NCBI GenBank assembly: GCA_017415765.1
Contig: JAFQED010000028.1
Span: 1 to 64,000 of the forward strand
Length of the DNA stretch: 64,000 nt
DNA from: Desulfovibrio sp.
Lineage (GTDB): Bacteria > Desulfobacterota > Desulfovibrionia > Desulfovibrionales > Desulfovibrionaceae
Direction: 5' to 3'
Shown: positions 15,402-25,075 of the stretch, in pieces
Layout of the letters: each line of letters opens with the position of its first letter
How positions within the stretch are numbered: position 1 is the first letter of the stretch
Position numbers and translations under genes: made by a program
The notes under the pieces: model-generated
Seen by the model: the letters and a program-made list of their open reading frames with translations, nothing else
Databases searched by the model: none
What the model was told of the DNA's origin: nothing

Positions 15402-16358
15402 TTATTCTTGATCTTTCGCACGCGGATGGGCGGCATCGTAAACCTTCACCAGATGATCCAGGCTAAGCTGGGTGTACCTCTGGGTAGTGCTTAATCTGCG
15501 ATGGCCCAAAAGTTCCTGCAGACTGCGCAGATCCGCCCCTGCGGACAAAAGGTGGGTAGCAAAGGAATGTCGCAAACTGTGTGGTGCGACTGGGGCATCC
15601 AATCCTGCCGCCTTGCATAACTGGTTCAGGATGCGCCCGGCCTCACGCCGCCCCAACCGCTTGCCCCGCGCCCCCACGAATACCGCCTGCTCATTGGCTG
15701 AGGCTAAAAGTGGGCGTTCTGCCAGCCATTCTGCCAATGCCTGGCGTGATGTATCCGAAAGCGGGGTCATGCGCTCCCGCGCCCCCTTGCCCATGACCCG
15801 CAGCACAGCAGATGAAAGCTGGACATCATCCAGATCCAGGCCAAGGGCCTCAGAGATACGCAAGCCCGACCCATACAGCAACTCGGCAAGGGCTATGTCC
15901 CGACAGTGCAGACGGGCACGATGGGCATCCTGTCCCATGTCCTGCGGCGTATCCAGCAGGGCAAAGGCTTCATCGACCGTGAGGACACGGGGGTGACGTT
16001 TTTCCTGCCTGGGATTGCGCACCTGCGCGGCTACATTTTCCTTGACCTTGCCAAGTCGCAGCAAATAACGAAAAAAAGAACGCAGGGCCGACAGCTTGCG
16101 GGCCATGGAGCTTTTGGCCTCCCCCTGACGAAACAAATGGGCCAGATAGGACTGGATATGTTTGCGGCTGACAGTTTCCGGGTTGGCAAGAGCAAGCCCT
16201 TGCCCCTCCAAAAATTGCGCAAACTGGCGCAGATCGCGTTCATAAGCCAGGCGTGTCGCTTCTGACAGGCCTTTCTGGATGGTGATCCAGGCTGTAAAAG
16301 CTTCTATCTGCAAGGCATCAGTCGCTGCAAGCTCTGTGTGTAAGGGGACTGTTTTCAT
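15402..16358 (-). CDS. xerC: Tyrosine recombinase XerC/XerD type
   Basis: A 318-residue site-specific recombinase that resolves chromosome dimers at dif. The N-terminal SAM-like DNA-binding domain spans about residues 17-100. The catalytic residues are all present: R167, K191, H260, R263, H286 and Y295 (RYTQLS). It overlaps dprA by four bases. Chromosomal context with dprA and cpoB, and intact length, favour the housekeeping XerC over a phage integrase; whether it is XerC or XerD is not certain. Confidence 0.9.
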   Translation of the reverse strand: MKTVPLHTELAATDALQIEAFTAWITIQKGLSEATRLAYERDLRQFAQFLEGQGLALANPETVSRKHIQSYLAHLFRQGEAKSSMARKLSALRSFFRYLLRLGKVKENVAAQVRNPRQEKRHPRVLTVDEAFALLDTPQDMGQDAHRARLHCRDIALAELLYGSGLRISEALGLDLDDVQLSSAVLRVMGKGARERMTPLSDTSRQALAEWLAERPLLASANEQAVFVGARGKRLGRREAGRILNQLCKAAGLDAPVAPHSLRHSFATHLLSAGADLRSLQELLGHRRLSTTQRYTQLSLDHLVKVYDAAHPRAKDQE

Positions 16359-17617
16359 ACTAGGGCCTCATAACGTGCGCCAGGTAAGCGGCGGACTTCC
16401 TGCATGAGTTCAAGACCAAGCAAAAGACTGTTCAAATCCTGTGCACTCATCCCCAGCTTGTCGGCAAGACCGTCAAGGTGCAGGGGGCCGTGTTCGTGCA
16501 GACACTGCAAGACAGCCGCACGGCTGTCATCGGGTGTCAGTGTTTGCATACCCGTGCTGACAGGGGACGGGACTGGCGTTGGGGCAGACTCGTGTCGAGC
16601 AGTCTGCGAAATGGAGAGTGGCTCCGGCTCATGGGCCTCGCCCTGTGCTGCTGCGGAGGAGAGGGAAAGGGAGGCTCTGGGGATACCATAGGGACGCAGT
16701 AGTGCCAAAAGGTCATAAATCACGTCCTCGGCATCAAAAACAGCCTTGGCTCCCTGTCGTACAAGATCCTGGCAGCCTGTACAATGTTCATCCAGTGCCG
16801 GGCCGGGTACCGCATAGACCTCGCGCCCCTGCTCCGCTGCCAGACGAGCTGTGATCAGGCTGCCTGAGCGGATGGCAGCCTCCACGACCACCACCGCCAG
16901 AGCCAGCCCGCTGATGATGCGATTGCGGATGGGGAAATGTTGCGGCAAAGGCGGACTTCCTGGGGCAAACTCCGAAACGAGCAAGCCCTCATTGCGCATC
17001 CTGGCAAAAAGTTCCTGATGCGTCCGAGGATAGACTTGCCCAATGCCTGTACCGAGTACGCCGATACTCTTGCCCACCCTTGCCAGTGCGGCACTGTGGC
17101 ACAGTCCATCAATCCCCTGCGCCATGCCCGACACCACGCATATGCCACACGCAGACAAGTTTTGTGCCATGTGTACCGCCACCGTCCGCGCATGAGGAGA
17201 AGGCTGGCGCGTTCCGATTACCGCAACCGCCGGAGTGGACAAAAGCTCCAAATCTCCCTTGCAATACAGCAGTACAGGTGCATCGGGCAATGTACGCAGA
17301 CGTTCGGGATATTGGCTGTCATGCCAGAGCAGGATACGGGCATCGATACGTTGGGCAGCCTCCCATTCGGCCCGGGCAGTGACACGCCAGGAACCTGTTG
17401 CCATCTCTGCAACCTGCCCTCGATGCAAACCGGCCTTGTGCCACTGATCACGCGCCTGGAAGGCGGCATGGGCACTGCCAAAGGTTTGCAGAAGGCGGGC
17501 AGCTGAAAGTGCCCCCAAACCCTTGCAGTGCCGTAAGGCCAGACTGGCCCAAAATTCCTTTCTGGCCTGGGCATCCATCCCGGCCCAACCGGATGATGGA
17601 GCGTCCTGCCGCATCAT
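16355..17617 (-). CDS. dprA: DNA processing protein DprA
   Basis: A 420-residue DprA/Smf protein that loads RecA on incoming single-stranded DNA. The Rossmann-like core has VIGTRQPSPHART (about residue 134), GMAQGIDGLCHSAAL and VSEFAPGSPPLPQHFPIRNR. Residues 300-350 are a variable linker and the last 65 residues form the winged-helix domain. An N-terminal helix-hairpin region is present. Its ATG shares one base with the cpoB stop (TAATG), so cpoB, dprA and xerC are translationally coupled. Confidence 0.93.
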   Translation of the reverse strand: MMRQDAPSSGWAGMDAQARKEFWASLALRHCKGLGALSAARLLQTFGSAHAAFQARDQWHKAGLHRGQVAEMATGSWRVTARAEWEAAQRIDARILLWHDSQYPERLRTLPDAPVLLYCKGDLELLSTPAVAVIGTRQPSPHARTVAVHMAQNLSACGICVVSGMAQGIDGLCHSAALARVGKSIGVLGTGIGQVYPRTHQELFARMRNEGLLVSEFAPGSPPLPQHFPIRNRIISGLALAVVVVEAAIRSGSLITARLAAEQGREVYAVPGPALDEHCTGCQDLVRQGAKAVFDAEDVIYDLLALLRPYGIPRASLSLSSAAAQGEAHEPEPLSISQTARHESAPTPVPSPVSTGMQTLTPDDSRAAVLQCLHEHGPLHLDGLADKLGMSAQDLNSLLLGLELMQEVRRLPGARYEALV

Positions 17618-18882
17618 TACCGGGCCAGGCCTCTGGTACGGGCCAGACGGGCTGCCTCAGACTTGGGGAATCGCTCAAGCAGCAACTTGTATTGCGCGGC
17701 TGCCCCCTGCCTGTCGCCCATTCGGCCCAGGCTCATGCCTGCTTTAAGCAGGGCATCGGCACTTTTATGGTGTTTGGGAAAGCTTGTGGATACACTTTGG
17801 AACTGGGCAAATGCCTCACTGAATTTACCCTGTGCATAGAGGGATTCTCCTAACCAGTAATGTGCATTGGGCGCATAACGACCCTGGGGGTAGGTTTGCA
17901 AAAAGTCCCGGAAACTGGACATCCCCTCATTGGAGCGACCAGCCAGCACCAGATTAAGAGCACGTTTGTAGGCAGCTTCCTCATCCTTGGTAGAACCGGG
18001 CGTTGGGGGCTTCGTCTGCGCCACAGCCGGAGCTGGATTTACAGTAACGGCCTGTTCTGGTGTCGGGGCAGCAGGCTGGGCTGGCGGTAGATCCTCTTGC
18101 GGCCCCTGCTTGGAAGGAGTCCCGGCGGAAAGGGCATCTTCAGGTGGCAGGGTCAGTCCGAGGCTTTTTATATCCGGCACCGGCACATCACTGCCAGTTG
18201 GGCCGACTGGTGCGCCGACAGGGGCAGGGATCGGAGCTGGAGCCGGGACAAGACCAGGGGCTTCCACTGGGGGCAAGGCCAGCCCCTCAGGCAGGACTGG
18301 AACATTTTGGGGAGTCTTTTGTGCAGCAAGCTGGCCTGAAGGCCCAGCCGCAGATTCAGGACGCCCGATTTGCCCGCTGGGGCCAGAGTTTCCCTGAGCC
18401 TCTTGCACGGCTTGCTTTGCCTGTGCCGAATGTGTGGCGGTGCCGGGCCGAGGGGATGCAGTGTCTGGACGTTTATGAGCCGCTGTCGTCTTGGACAGTG
18501 GAGACGAAGAGGTGGCAGGGTCTATCTTTCTGCCCTTGGGAGCTTGTGAGCTGGCTGCAGCCAGGCTGTGTTGTGGCTTGGCCTGTGTACTCCCCCTGTC
18601 TGTCGGGGCAACTGCCCCTGCTGTAGCAAGCGGGCGTACCGGGACAGCCGTCATACCTGTCTTCCGTCCACTGCGATTGCGAACCTCATACTCCCGGGTA
18701 TCAAGTTGGGCCACTTGACCGTTCAGGCTGGCCACCTGTCCCTCCAATATTTTGAGGCGGGACTCGGTCTCACGCAACTGCCGTTGCGTGACGTCTTCCG
18801 TCCTTTGACTGGTGGAGGCACATCCACCAGTCAACAACAGGGTTAGCAAACACACTGCACAGCCCTTGGCTTTTAACGTCAT
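17617..18882 (-). CDS. cpoB: TolB/Pal-associated TPR lipoprotein, CpoB (YbgF) type
   Basis: A 421-residue envelope protein. The ATG at 18882 has AAGGAG upstream and begins a lipoprotein signal (LLTLLLTGGC). A short coiled coil follows (residues 30-65, LRETESRLKILEGQVASLNGQ), then about 200 residues of Pro/Ala/Gly-rich linker, then three TPR repeats in the last 120 residues, with YPQGRYAPNAHYWLGESLY and ALLKAGMSLGRMGD typical of YbgF. CpoB coordinates cell-wall synthesis with outer-membrane constriction. The long proline-rich linker is much larger than in E. coli. Confidence 0.85.
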   Translation of the reverse strand: MTLKAKGCAVCLLTLLLTGGCASTSQRTEDVTQRQLRETESRLKILEGQVASLNGQVAQLDTREYEVRNRSGRKTGMTAVPVRPLATAGAVAPTDRGSTQAKPQHSLAAASSQAPKGRKIDPATSSSPLSKTTAAHKRPDTASPRPGTATHSAQAKQAVQEAQGNSGPSGQIGRPESAAGPSGQLAAQKTPQNVPVLPEGLALPPVEAPGLVPAPAPIPAPVGAPVGPTGSDVPVPDIKSLGLTLPPEDALSAGTPSKQGPQEDLPPAQPAAPTPEQAVTVNPAPAVAQTKPPTPGSTKDEEAAYKRALNLVLAGRSNEGMSSFRDFLQTYPQGRYAPNAHYWLGESLYAQGKFSEAFAQFQSVSTSFPKHHKSADALLKAGMSLGRMGDRQGAAAQYKLLLERFPKSEAARLARTRGLAR

Positions 18883-19054
18883 GAATGGCTCCTTATGAAA
18901 ACCGGGCAAGGCAATACTTGCGAGGTCAACAATTTTCAGGCAAAAACATCTAAGTGATGTTCGGTGCACGATAGCCCAATACCAACCAAAAGCGCAAGAT
19001 TCCAGAGGGGGCAGAAATGAGGCCCAGAGGCACTTCAGACAAAGGTGACAGGGA

Positions 19055-20041
19055 ATGAGCCTACTGCAGGAAATCATGTCAAGTCTACAGGATATAGCAG
19101 GGGCGGTACAGCATTTCATTGCTGCAACTCCAGCCTTGCAAGCAGTCGCCGACATGCTTCTTGTCATCATCCCCGCAGTTCTCTTACTGGCTTTTGCAGG
19201 GATGGGCTTCGTCGCCGCCACAGCACGCATCCTTGCGGTTATACGACAGCGCAGCGCGTATGAAAAATGTGCCCGCCAACTGGCTCTCTGCGGGATGGGA
19301 CTTGGCTGGCTACTGCTTGTAGCCAGCCGTATCTGGCTTTACTTCCAGGCAGAACGTTTCCCCGCTGGCAGTCTGCCCTCCTATCTTGTGGAAATGAGCT
19401 GGCTGCTGCTCAGTCTTGCTGTGCTTTTGAGCAGTATTTTCTTTGTGCTCTGGCGTATCTTGAAGAATATGGCTGTCCTGCACATGACCATTGGGATTTT
19501 CAGCGGGGTCATGGGCTGTGTGGCTCTTGGCGTCACCATTATAAGCCTGCGCTTTTTGGCCGCCTTTGCTCATCCAGACACTGCCACCATTGGTATGGAT
19601 CGTATTTTCCCTCTTCAGTGGGAAGCTCCGTTCTGGACGAGCGTCATCTATACCCTGCCACTGGTCTTTACCATGCCGGCCGCCCTAGGGGCCTTTTGGC
19701 TGGTGCTGCGCCGTAACAGGGACGATTTCGGGAGGGACTATTACAATACCATGATCCCATGGTGTGCGGCCTGGGCGCGTAATGGCTGGATGCTCCTGTG
19801 GCTTCTGCTGCTGGCATCAGCCGGGATGCAGATATGGCACACATGGCAGGGTGGCGGCTTCAGACAACAGGAGGCTATTCTGGAAAGCTCCCGCATCCTG
19901 CTCTGGCTGATACCTGCCCTGCTCTGGACAATGGTCTGCCGCAGTGCCATTGCCCTGCGGCACAAGTTTACGCTTTTGGCAGCACTTTGCCTGGCAGCGG
20001 CTTTTACCCTGCCGTGGTATCTTGAAATGACACGTTTCTAA
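19055..20041 (+). CDS. Unknown integral membrane protein with about eight transmembrane segments
   Basis: I do not recognise this 328-residue protein. Hydrophobic segments lie near residues 33-58, 77-99, 110-134, 140-168, 195-222, 243-264, 284-305 and 308-326, with conserved-looking Trp and Arg residues at their ends but no cofactor or catalytic motif. The ATG follows AAGGTGACAGGGA. It is transcribed divergently from cpoB (172-base gap) and ends before a bidirectional terminator shared with lolA. A transporter- or respiratory-subunit-like role cannot be supported from sequence. Confidence 0.75.
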   Translation: MSLLQEIMSSLQDIAGAVQHFIAATPALQAVADMLLVIIPAVLLLAFAGMGFVAATARILAVIRQRSAYEKCARQLALCGMGLGWLLLVASRIWLYFQAERFPAGSLPSYLVEMSWLLLSLAVLLSSIFFVLWRILKNMAVLHMTIGIFSGVMGCVALGVTIISLRFLAAFAHPDTATIGMDRIFPLQWEAPFWTSVIYTLPLVFTMPAALGAFWLVLRRNRDDFGRDYYNTMIPWCAAWARNGWMLLWLLLLASAGMQIWHTWQGGGFRQQEAILESSRILLWLIPALLWTMVCRSAIALRHKFTLLAALCLAAAFTLPWYLEMTRF

Positions 20042-20060
20042 AGCAATAGCGGTATCAACT

Positions 20061-20105
20061 AAACGCATCAGGCCGTTGTGTTCTGCACAGCGGCCTGATG
20101 CGTTT
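20061..20105. terminator. Bidirectional terminator between convergent genes
   Basis: A 15-bp perfect stem, AAACGCATCAGGCCG and its complement, with a 15-base loop. The A and T ends of the stem give a T run on both strands, serving the membrane protein gene on + and lolA on -. Confidence 0.75.
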
Positions 20106-20160
20106 GAAACCTGACAGAAATCGGAACTCCTCCACGCAGGCAGCGAAGGGATATTCCTGC

Positions 20161-20832
20161 TCAATCAAAAAATTGTACACCTTCCGTACCGTCACGATTT
20201 TCCACATCCACACCAGCTGGGGGCTGAAAAGTAAAATCTGCGGCACGAACCGGGGCATCAGCCTTGAAGGAGGTAAAGCGAACATCATTACCGTTCCCGT
20301 AGAAATCCAGAACAGATACCCGGCGAATCAAGGCATTGTTATCTACCCAGAGGAGTGCTTCAACCATCTGCGGACTGGGCTCTTTGGGGTAGAGGCGCAG
20401 TTTACGAAACCCATCCTCCCGGCCTTCTTCCCTGACTTCAAAATCTCTGTCCAGGGCGGTCTGGCCGGTTAAGACCTGTATAACCCCTTGTGAACCTTGC
20501 ATGACAGAAAGGGGATACCGCCAGGCAATTTCCTCATCAGGCAGATAGTTCCATACCTCTTTGCTTGTCACCAGCAAAAGCTCCTCATGGGGCTTGTTCG
20601 TCTGCCAATGGATCAGCAAGGGCTTTTTGAACAATAGCCTACCCTGGCGGCGTTCTGTGCTGCCACTTTCCCGGTGGGTAATGGTTTGCTCAAAATCCGC
20701 TGCGTAAGAGGCAAGCCTCTCATAACGCTGCTGTATGGCTGTCACAACACCTGTAGCCAGAGCAGGACTCTGCCAAATCAGGCAACAGGCGATCCCCAAA
20801 AAACAGTATAAGACGTATATCCTTCTTTTCAT
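20161..20832 (-). CDS. lolA: Outer-membrane lipoprotein carrier protein LolA
   Basis: A 223-residue periplasmic protein with a cleavable signal (residues 1-26, ending SPALA). It shows the LolA pattern: YAADFEQTI near residue 43, GRLLFKKPLLIHWQ near 63, then LLVTSKEVWNYLPDE and TFQPPAGVDV near the end. LolA carries lipoproteins from LolCDE to the outer membrane. It starts two bases after the ftsK stop, so efp-ftsK-lolA form one unit. Confidence 0.9.
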   Translation of the reverse strand: MKRRIYVLYCFLGIACCLIWQSPALATGVVTAIQQRYERLASYAADFEQTITHRESGSTERRQGRLLFKKPLLIHWQTNKPHEELLLVTSKEVWNYLPDEEIAWRYPLSVMQGSQGVIQVLTGQTALDRDFEVREEGREDGFRKLRLYPKEPSPQMVEALLWVDNNALIRRVSVLDFYGNGNDVRFTSFKADAPVRAADFTFQPPAGVDVENRDGTEGVQFFD

Positions 20833-20834
20833 TG

Positions 20835-23321
20835 TCAGCTCACTACCTTACGGGGCTTACTCCCGTCAGCCGGGCCGATAACACCATCCTGTTCAAGCTG
20901 CTCTACCAGGCGGGCAGCGCGGTTGAAGCCAATCTTGAAACGGCGTTGCACCAGAGAGATGGAGGCCCGGCCCTGTTCCTGTACAAAAGCCAAAACTTCC
21001 GTATAGAGAGGGTCACTTTCGGCGTCAGGCGTACCTGAGGTCTGCCCGGTAGCCCCATCAGTACCCCACTGTCCAAAATCTACTTTATAGCTGGGCCGCA
21101 GATAGTGCTTCCAGTGAGCCACAACGGCCTGTACTTCATCATCACTCAAGAAGGGGCCATGCAACCGCTGTAAACGGCCAGACCTGTCCTTGAATAACAT
21201 ATCCCCCCGTCCCAGTAGCTGCTCTGCCCCTTTCTGGTCAAGGATAGTCTTGGAGTCATACGCTGAGGAAACCTGAAAGGAAATACGGCAGGGGAAGTTG
21301 GCCTTGATAAGCCCGGTGACAACATCCACACTGGGACGCTGTGTGGCCAAAATCATATGAATACCCGCTGCCCGCGCCAACTGGGCAAGACGTACGATAT
21401 ATGTCTCCACCTCACGGGCAGCCGTCATCATCAGGTCGGCCAGTTCATCGATCACGATGACCAGATAGGGCATGTGTTCTAAATCAGCAAAATCCGGTGG
21501 CAGTTCTTTCTTGAAAGCTGCCAGCTTTTTGTTGTAGCTGCTGACATCACGCACACCCAAGCGTGCCATGGCGTCATAACGGCGATCCATTTCATGCACG
21601 GCCCAATCCAGGGCATTCTTGGCTTCGCTCATTTCCGTGACCACCGGATGCACCAAATGCGGCACATCGGCGTAAACAGCCAATTCAATACGCTTGGGGT
21701 CTATCAGCAGCAGGCGCAAATTGTCGGGCTGCACCCTGTAGAGCAGACTGATCAATATACCATTGAGGCAAACACTCTTCCCCGCACCGGTCGCCCCGGC
21801 CACCAACATGTGCGGCATGGTGGTCAGATCTGCCATAAAGGGCTTGCCGGTAATAGTCTTGCCCAAAATCATGGGTAGGGGATCCCTGCTCTTACCAAAG
21901 GACTCCGTGGCGGCAAGCTCCCTGAAATTGACCATTTCACGCCGTATATTGGGGATTTCAATGCCAACAGTGTCAGAACCGGGGATGGGGGCCTGGATAC
22001 GTATGGCTACAGCCTTGAGGGCACGGGCAAGGTCATTATCCAGGTTTACGATGCGATTGACACGGATACCCTTGGCCGGAAGTACCTCGTACATGGTCAC
22101 CACAGGGCCAGGAGTCACCCGCATCAATTCACCAGGGATATTGAAGTCAGACAGACAGGCCATCAGAGCTTCGGCACGGGCTGTCACATCATCATTCTGA
22201 CTGTTCTTGCCTCCCTTATCTGCCTTGACTGGTGGTATGAGCAAGTCCAGCGGAGGCAAGGGGACAGCCGCTTTTTTGCCGGGTGCAGTGGGGGGAGGAC
22301 TCTCTGCGGACTGATCCACCTTGGTGTCGGAGGGGGCAGGTGCAGGAGACGGTGCTGCCTTGGGGGATGGGGCTGCCTGGGCTGCCTTGACCGAAGGGCT
22401 GACCACGTTACTCAAAGGCTGCTCCACAGCATGGACAGCAGGAGCGGCCGCAAGGGGACTTTCCAGATCCTCACTTTGGGCAAAAGGCTCATCGTCCCAT
22501 TCTTCCACTCTTTTTGTTGTTGCTGAGAGTGGACTGGGCGTTGCGGCAGCCTTGGCTAAGGTGACAGGCAGAGCCGTGGCTTCTGATGTGCTGATGTCAA
22601 AACTGTCAGCAGACCGGGGCAAGCATTTGCCCATCCAGACTTTGCACCGCTGGATAAAACTGCCCGTTGGGAGAGCCTTGTTTGCATCTTCAGGCTGGTC
22701 AGATGCACTGTCTGCCGTTTCCACCTGGGTGATACTACTGGCAGCTCTCCCCTCCCCTTGGGCAGACTCTGCTGCGGGCTCGCTGTTCCCTCCCTTACCG
22801 GGCATACGATCCCATGCACGGGCCATCAGGGAAAACCAGGAAATGTTACAGACCAGCTGAATCCCTACCAAAAAGATAAAGAACCAGACAAGTCCAGATC
22901 CTCCTGGGCTGAGATAACGGCTGGAATTGCCATAAAGGGCATCCCCCACCATGCCACCACCCTTGAGGTCACCGAGGCTCATGTCCAATGAGGCACTGAG
23001 GACCAGAAGGCAGAGGGTCAGCAGGAAAAAACCACACCATCGCCACCAGTGCATGGCATAGGAAGAAGAGACGTAGGCCGCCCCCAGCGCACCAAAGGCC
23101 AGAGGCCAGAGAAAGGCGGCCACGCCAAAAACATCATTGAGGAAGCCCGCAGCATAAGCCCCAAACAGCCCTGCCCGGTTCTGTATTTCGGCCTTGCCGC
23201 TCACAACATGGTTGAGGCTTGGGTCATTGGCATCGAAAGTGAACAGGCTGAGCAAAAGCAAAAGTGACCAGAAAAGCAGGAAAAGCCCGAAAAGCTCCCG
23301 GCCGAATCTGTAGGCGTCCGT
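20835..23321 (-). CDS. ftsK: DNA translocase FtsK; start codon uncertain, possibly ACG
   Basis: FtsK pumps chromosomal DNA at the division septum. About 829 residues: four membrane helices in the first 200, a Pro/Ala-rich linker to about residue 370, the motor domain with GATGAGKSVCLNG (Walker A) and LVIVIDELADLMM (Walker B), and the C-terminal gamma winged helix. The only good ribosome-binding site, AGGAGG at 23330-23335, is followed after 8 bases by an in-frame ACG at 23319-23321, with no ATG, GTG or TTG before the first membrane helix. The nearest upstream alternative is a TTG inside efp without a ribosome-binding site. Confidence 0.9.
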   Translation of the reverse strand, partial: TDAYRFGRELFGLFLLFWSLLLLLSLFTFDANDPSLNHVVSGKAEIQNRAGLFGAYAAGFLNDVFGVAAFLWPLAFGALGAAYVSSSYAMHWWRWCGFFLLTLCLLVLSASLDMSLGDLKGGGMVGDALYGNSSRYLSPGGSGLVWFFIFLVGIQLVCNISWFSLMARAWDRMPGKGGNSEPAAESAQGEGRAASSITQVETADSASDQPEDANKALPTGSFIQRCKVWMGKCLPRSADSFDISTSEATALPVTLAKAAATPSPLSATTKRVEEWDDEPFAQSEDLESPLAAAPAVHAVEQPLSNVVSPSVKAAQAAPSPKAAPSPAPAPSDTKVDQSAESPPPTAPGKKAAVPLPPLDLLIPPVKADKGGKNSQNDDVTARAEALMACLSDFNIPGELMRVTPGPVVTMYEVLPAKGIRVNRIVNLDNDLARALKAVAIRIQAPIPGSDTVGIEIPNIRREMVNFRELAATESFGKSRDPLPMILGKTITGKPFMADLTTMPHMLVAGATGAGKSVCLNGILISLLYRVQPDNLRLLLIDPKRIELAVYADVPHLVHPVVTEMSEAKNALDWAVHEMDRRYDAMARLGVRDVSSYNKKLAAFKKELPPDFADLEHMPYLVIVIDELADLMMTAAREVETYIVRLAQLARAAGIHMILATQRPSVDVVTGLIKANFPCRISFQVSSAYDSKTILDQKGAEQLLGRGDMLFKDRSGRLQRLHGPFLSDDEVQAVVAHWKHYLRPSYKVDFGQWGTDGATGQTSGTPDAESDPLYTEVLAFVQEQGRASISLVQRRFKIGFNRAARLVEQLEQDGVIGPADGSKPRKVVS

Positions 23322-23349
23322 AGGAGTATCCTCCTGATACAGCGGTTGG

Positions 23350-23907
23350 CTATTCGCGGCCGAGGTATTCCTTGGTACGGGTATCAACCTTGATGCGATC
23401 GCCCATATTGACGAAGATGGGTACCTGCACCACCAGACCAGTTTCAAGTGTAGCGGGCTTGGTCACGTTGCTGACAGTGTCGCCCTTGGCACCGGGTTCG
23501 GTCTCGGTCACTTCCAGCACCAGGCTCACCGGGATGTCGATATCAAGCGGCCGCCCCTTATAGAGCAGCACACGACATTCCTGCCCGTCCTTGAGGAAGC
23601 CTTCCTTGCCACCGCTGGATTCGGTTGCCATCTGCAACTGCTCGTAGGTGGTCAGATCCATAAAAATAAGCTCTTCATCCTGCCGATACAGGAACTGCAT
23701 ATCACGTGTTTCCATATCGGGTTTACCGACTTTTTCACCCGAACGGAAAGTAATATCCTGGATACGACCAGTCAGGATATTGCGCAGCTTGGTGCGAACC
23801 ATTGCCCCACCCTTGCCGGGCTTGAAATGCTGAAAGTCAACTATTTCATAGGGGATGCCTTCAACTTCAATTTTGAGGCCCTTCCGAAAATCTGTAGTAG
23901 AATACAT
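23350..23907 (-). CDS. efp: Translation elongation factor P
   Basis: A 185-residue EF-P that relieves ribosome stalling at proline stretches. The ATG at 23907 follows AGGAGGAAAC; an upstream extension to 23958 lacks a ribosome-binding site. The KPGKGGA loop carries K32 at the position that is modified in many species. Three beta-barrel domains are intact, ending [17 protein letters not shown]. It is the first gene before ftsK. The 211 bases between it and engB hold both divergent promoters, which I could not define. Confidence 0.96.
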   Translation of the reverse strand: MYSTTDFRKGLKIEVEGIPYEIVDFQHFKPGKGGAMVRTKLRNILTGRIQDITFRSGEKVGKPDMETRDMQFLYRQDEELIFMDLTTYEQLQMATESSGGKEGFLKDGQECRVLLYKGRPLDIDIPVSLVLEVTETEPGAKGDTVSNVTKPATLETGLVVQVPIFVNMGDRIKVDTRTKEYLGRE

Positions 23908-24118
23908 GTTTCCTCCTGCGGCGGGCAGTCTGGTCAAGGTCATGCAACCATTTGCCAAGAATAGAAAGAATGGCTAACCTGTGTGCCTTGGGTTTGGCCT
24001 GTTTAGAACAGGGTATATTTATCCAAGGTGATAGCAATGTCAAGCAAAATAGTTCAAGCAAAACTTCAACTATAGAGTATTAATAAGTAATTTCACCTAG
24101 TTACAGGGAAGCCCCCGC

Positions 24119-24685
24119 ATGGAACTTGTCCTTGAAAACACTGCCTATACCATAGACCAACTCCTTGCCCTGACAGAACCGCAAATCGCGCTGGCAGGAC
24201 GCTCCAATGTTGGCAAGTCTTCTCTTATCAATGCCCTGGCCGGGCGCAAAAAGCTTGCCAAGGTCAGCGCAACACCCGGTAAGACCCGCTCTGTCAATTT
24301 TTATCGGGTCGTCCCAATCGGATTTTATCTGGTTGACTTGCCAGGCTACGGCTATGCACGGGCCAGCCATGAAGAGCGCCGTAAATGGGCCAGTCTTCTG
24401 GAGCACTACCTCACTAAAAGCCAAAGCCTCAAGGCTCTTGCATTGCTTTTGGATTGTCGTCTTACTCCACAGAAACTTGACCTGGAACTTGCAACTTTCG
24501 CCGCATCCTGCAGTCTTCCTGTCCTGCCTGTGCTGACTAAAGCAGACAAATGCAGCCAGCGAGAACGGGCCACACGACAAAAAGAATGGCAGAATATCCT
24601 CGGGACACGGCCGATGCTGACATCCTCGTCGAGTCGCTTGGGCATGGACGAGCTGTGGCAAAGTCTACAGACTGCTGCTTGTTGA
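24119..24685 (+). CDS. engB: Ribosome biogenesis GTPase EngB (YihA/YsxC)
   Basis: A 188-residue GTPase for assembly of the large ribosomal subunit. G1 is GRSNVGKSS at residues 28-36, the G2 Thr lies in [13 protein letters not shown]3 is DLPGYGYA, and G4 is LTKADK. The start ATG begins [11 protein letters not shown]. It is transcribed divergently from efp and convergently to the small cytochrome c gene. Confidence 0.95.
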   Translation: MELVLENTAYTIDQLLALTEPQIALAGRSNVGKSSLINALAGRKKLAKVSATPGKTRSVNFYRVVPIGFYLVDLPGYGYARASHEERRKWASLLEHYLTKSQSLKALALLLDCRLTPQKLDLELATFAASCSLPVLPVLTKADKCSQRERATRQKEWQNILGTRPMLTSSSSRLGMDELWQSLQTAAC

Positions 24686-24710
24686 TAAGGGAACTGTGCT
24701 ACTTGGTATT

Positions 24711-24742
24711 GGAGGGCAGCCTCAGCAATAGGGCTGCCCTCC
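24711..24742. terminator. Hairpin between convergent engB and cytochrome c genes
   Basis: An 11-bp perfect stem (GGAGGGCAGCC and complement) with a 10-base loop lies between the two stops. No T run follows on either strand, so its efficiency as a terminator is unclear. Confidence 0.55.
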
Positions 24743-24754
24743 ATTGGTATCAGG

Positions 24755-25075
24755 TTACTTCAGGCCGTTGAGATAGATGGCGATATGCTTGAGCTGTTCG
24801 TCACTCAGGGGCGCGAGGGCTGCCTGCATTCGGCGAACCTTTTCAAAGAGAGGATCATCCATTTCCTTGAAGCTCTGCATACGATCCTCCAGATAGTCGG
24901 TGGGCTTACCGGCAAGCTTCTCGGCTTTGATACCGTGGCAGGTAACACAACGCAGCTCGTAGAGATTCTTGCCCTCAGCGGCCCTATCCTCCTGTGCGGC
25001 AACACTCTGCACCGCAACAAAGAGGAACATGCCAAGGCTGAACAAAAAAATTTGTCGGCAGATAGGATGGAACAT
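24755..25075 (-). CDS. Small class I cytochrome c (c553-like)
   Basis: A 106-residue periplasmic monohaem cytochrome. The ATG at 25075 follows GGAGAAAAT; a longer frame to 25261 is not supported. A signal peptide (residues 1-27, ending SVAAQ) is followed by LYELRCVTCHG, the haem site, and a C-terminal helix PLSDEQLKHIAIYLNGLK typical of class I. Methionines in the middle and late part could provide the axial ligand. It resembles the cytochrome c553 of sulfate reducers, an electron carrier in the periplasm. Confidence 0.87.
   Translation of the reverse strand: MFHPICRQIFLFSLGMFLFVAVQSVAAQEDRAAEGKNLYELRCVTCHGIKAEKLAGKPTDYLEDRMQSFKEMDDPLFEKVRRMQAALAPLSDEQLKHIAIYLNGLK

Noticed and set aside
15402..16358. 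Tyrosine recombinase as a mark of an integrated element
   Set aside because: It overlaps dprA in a conserved housekeeping operon and has the length of XerC; no att-like repeats or cargo nearby.
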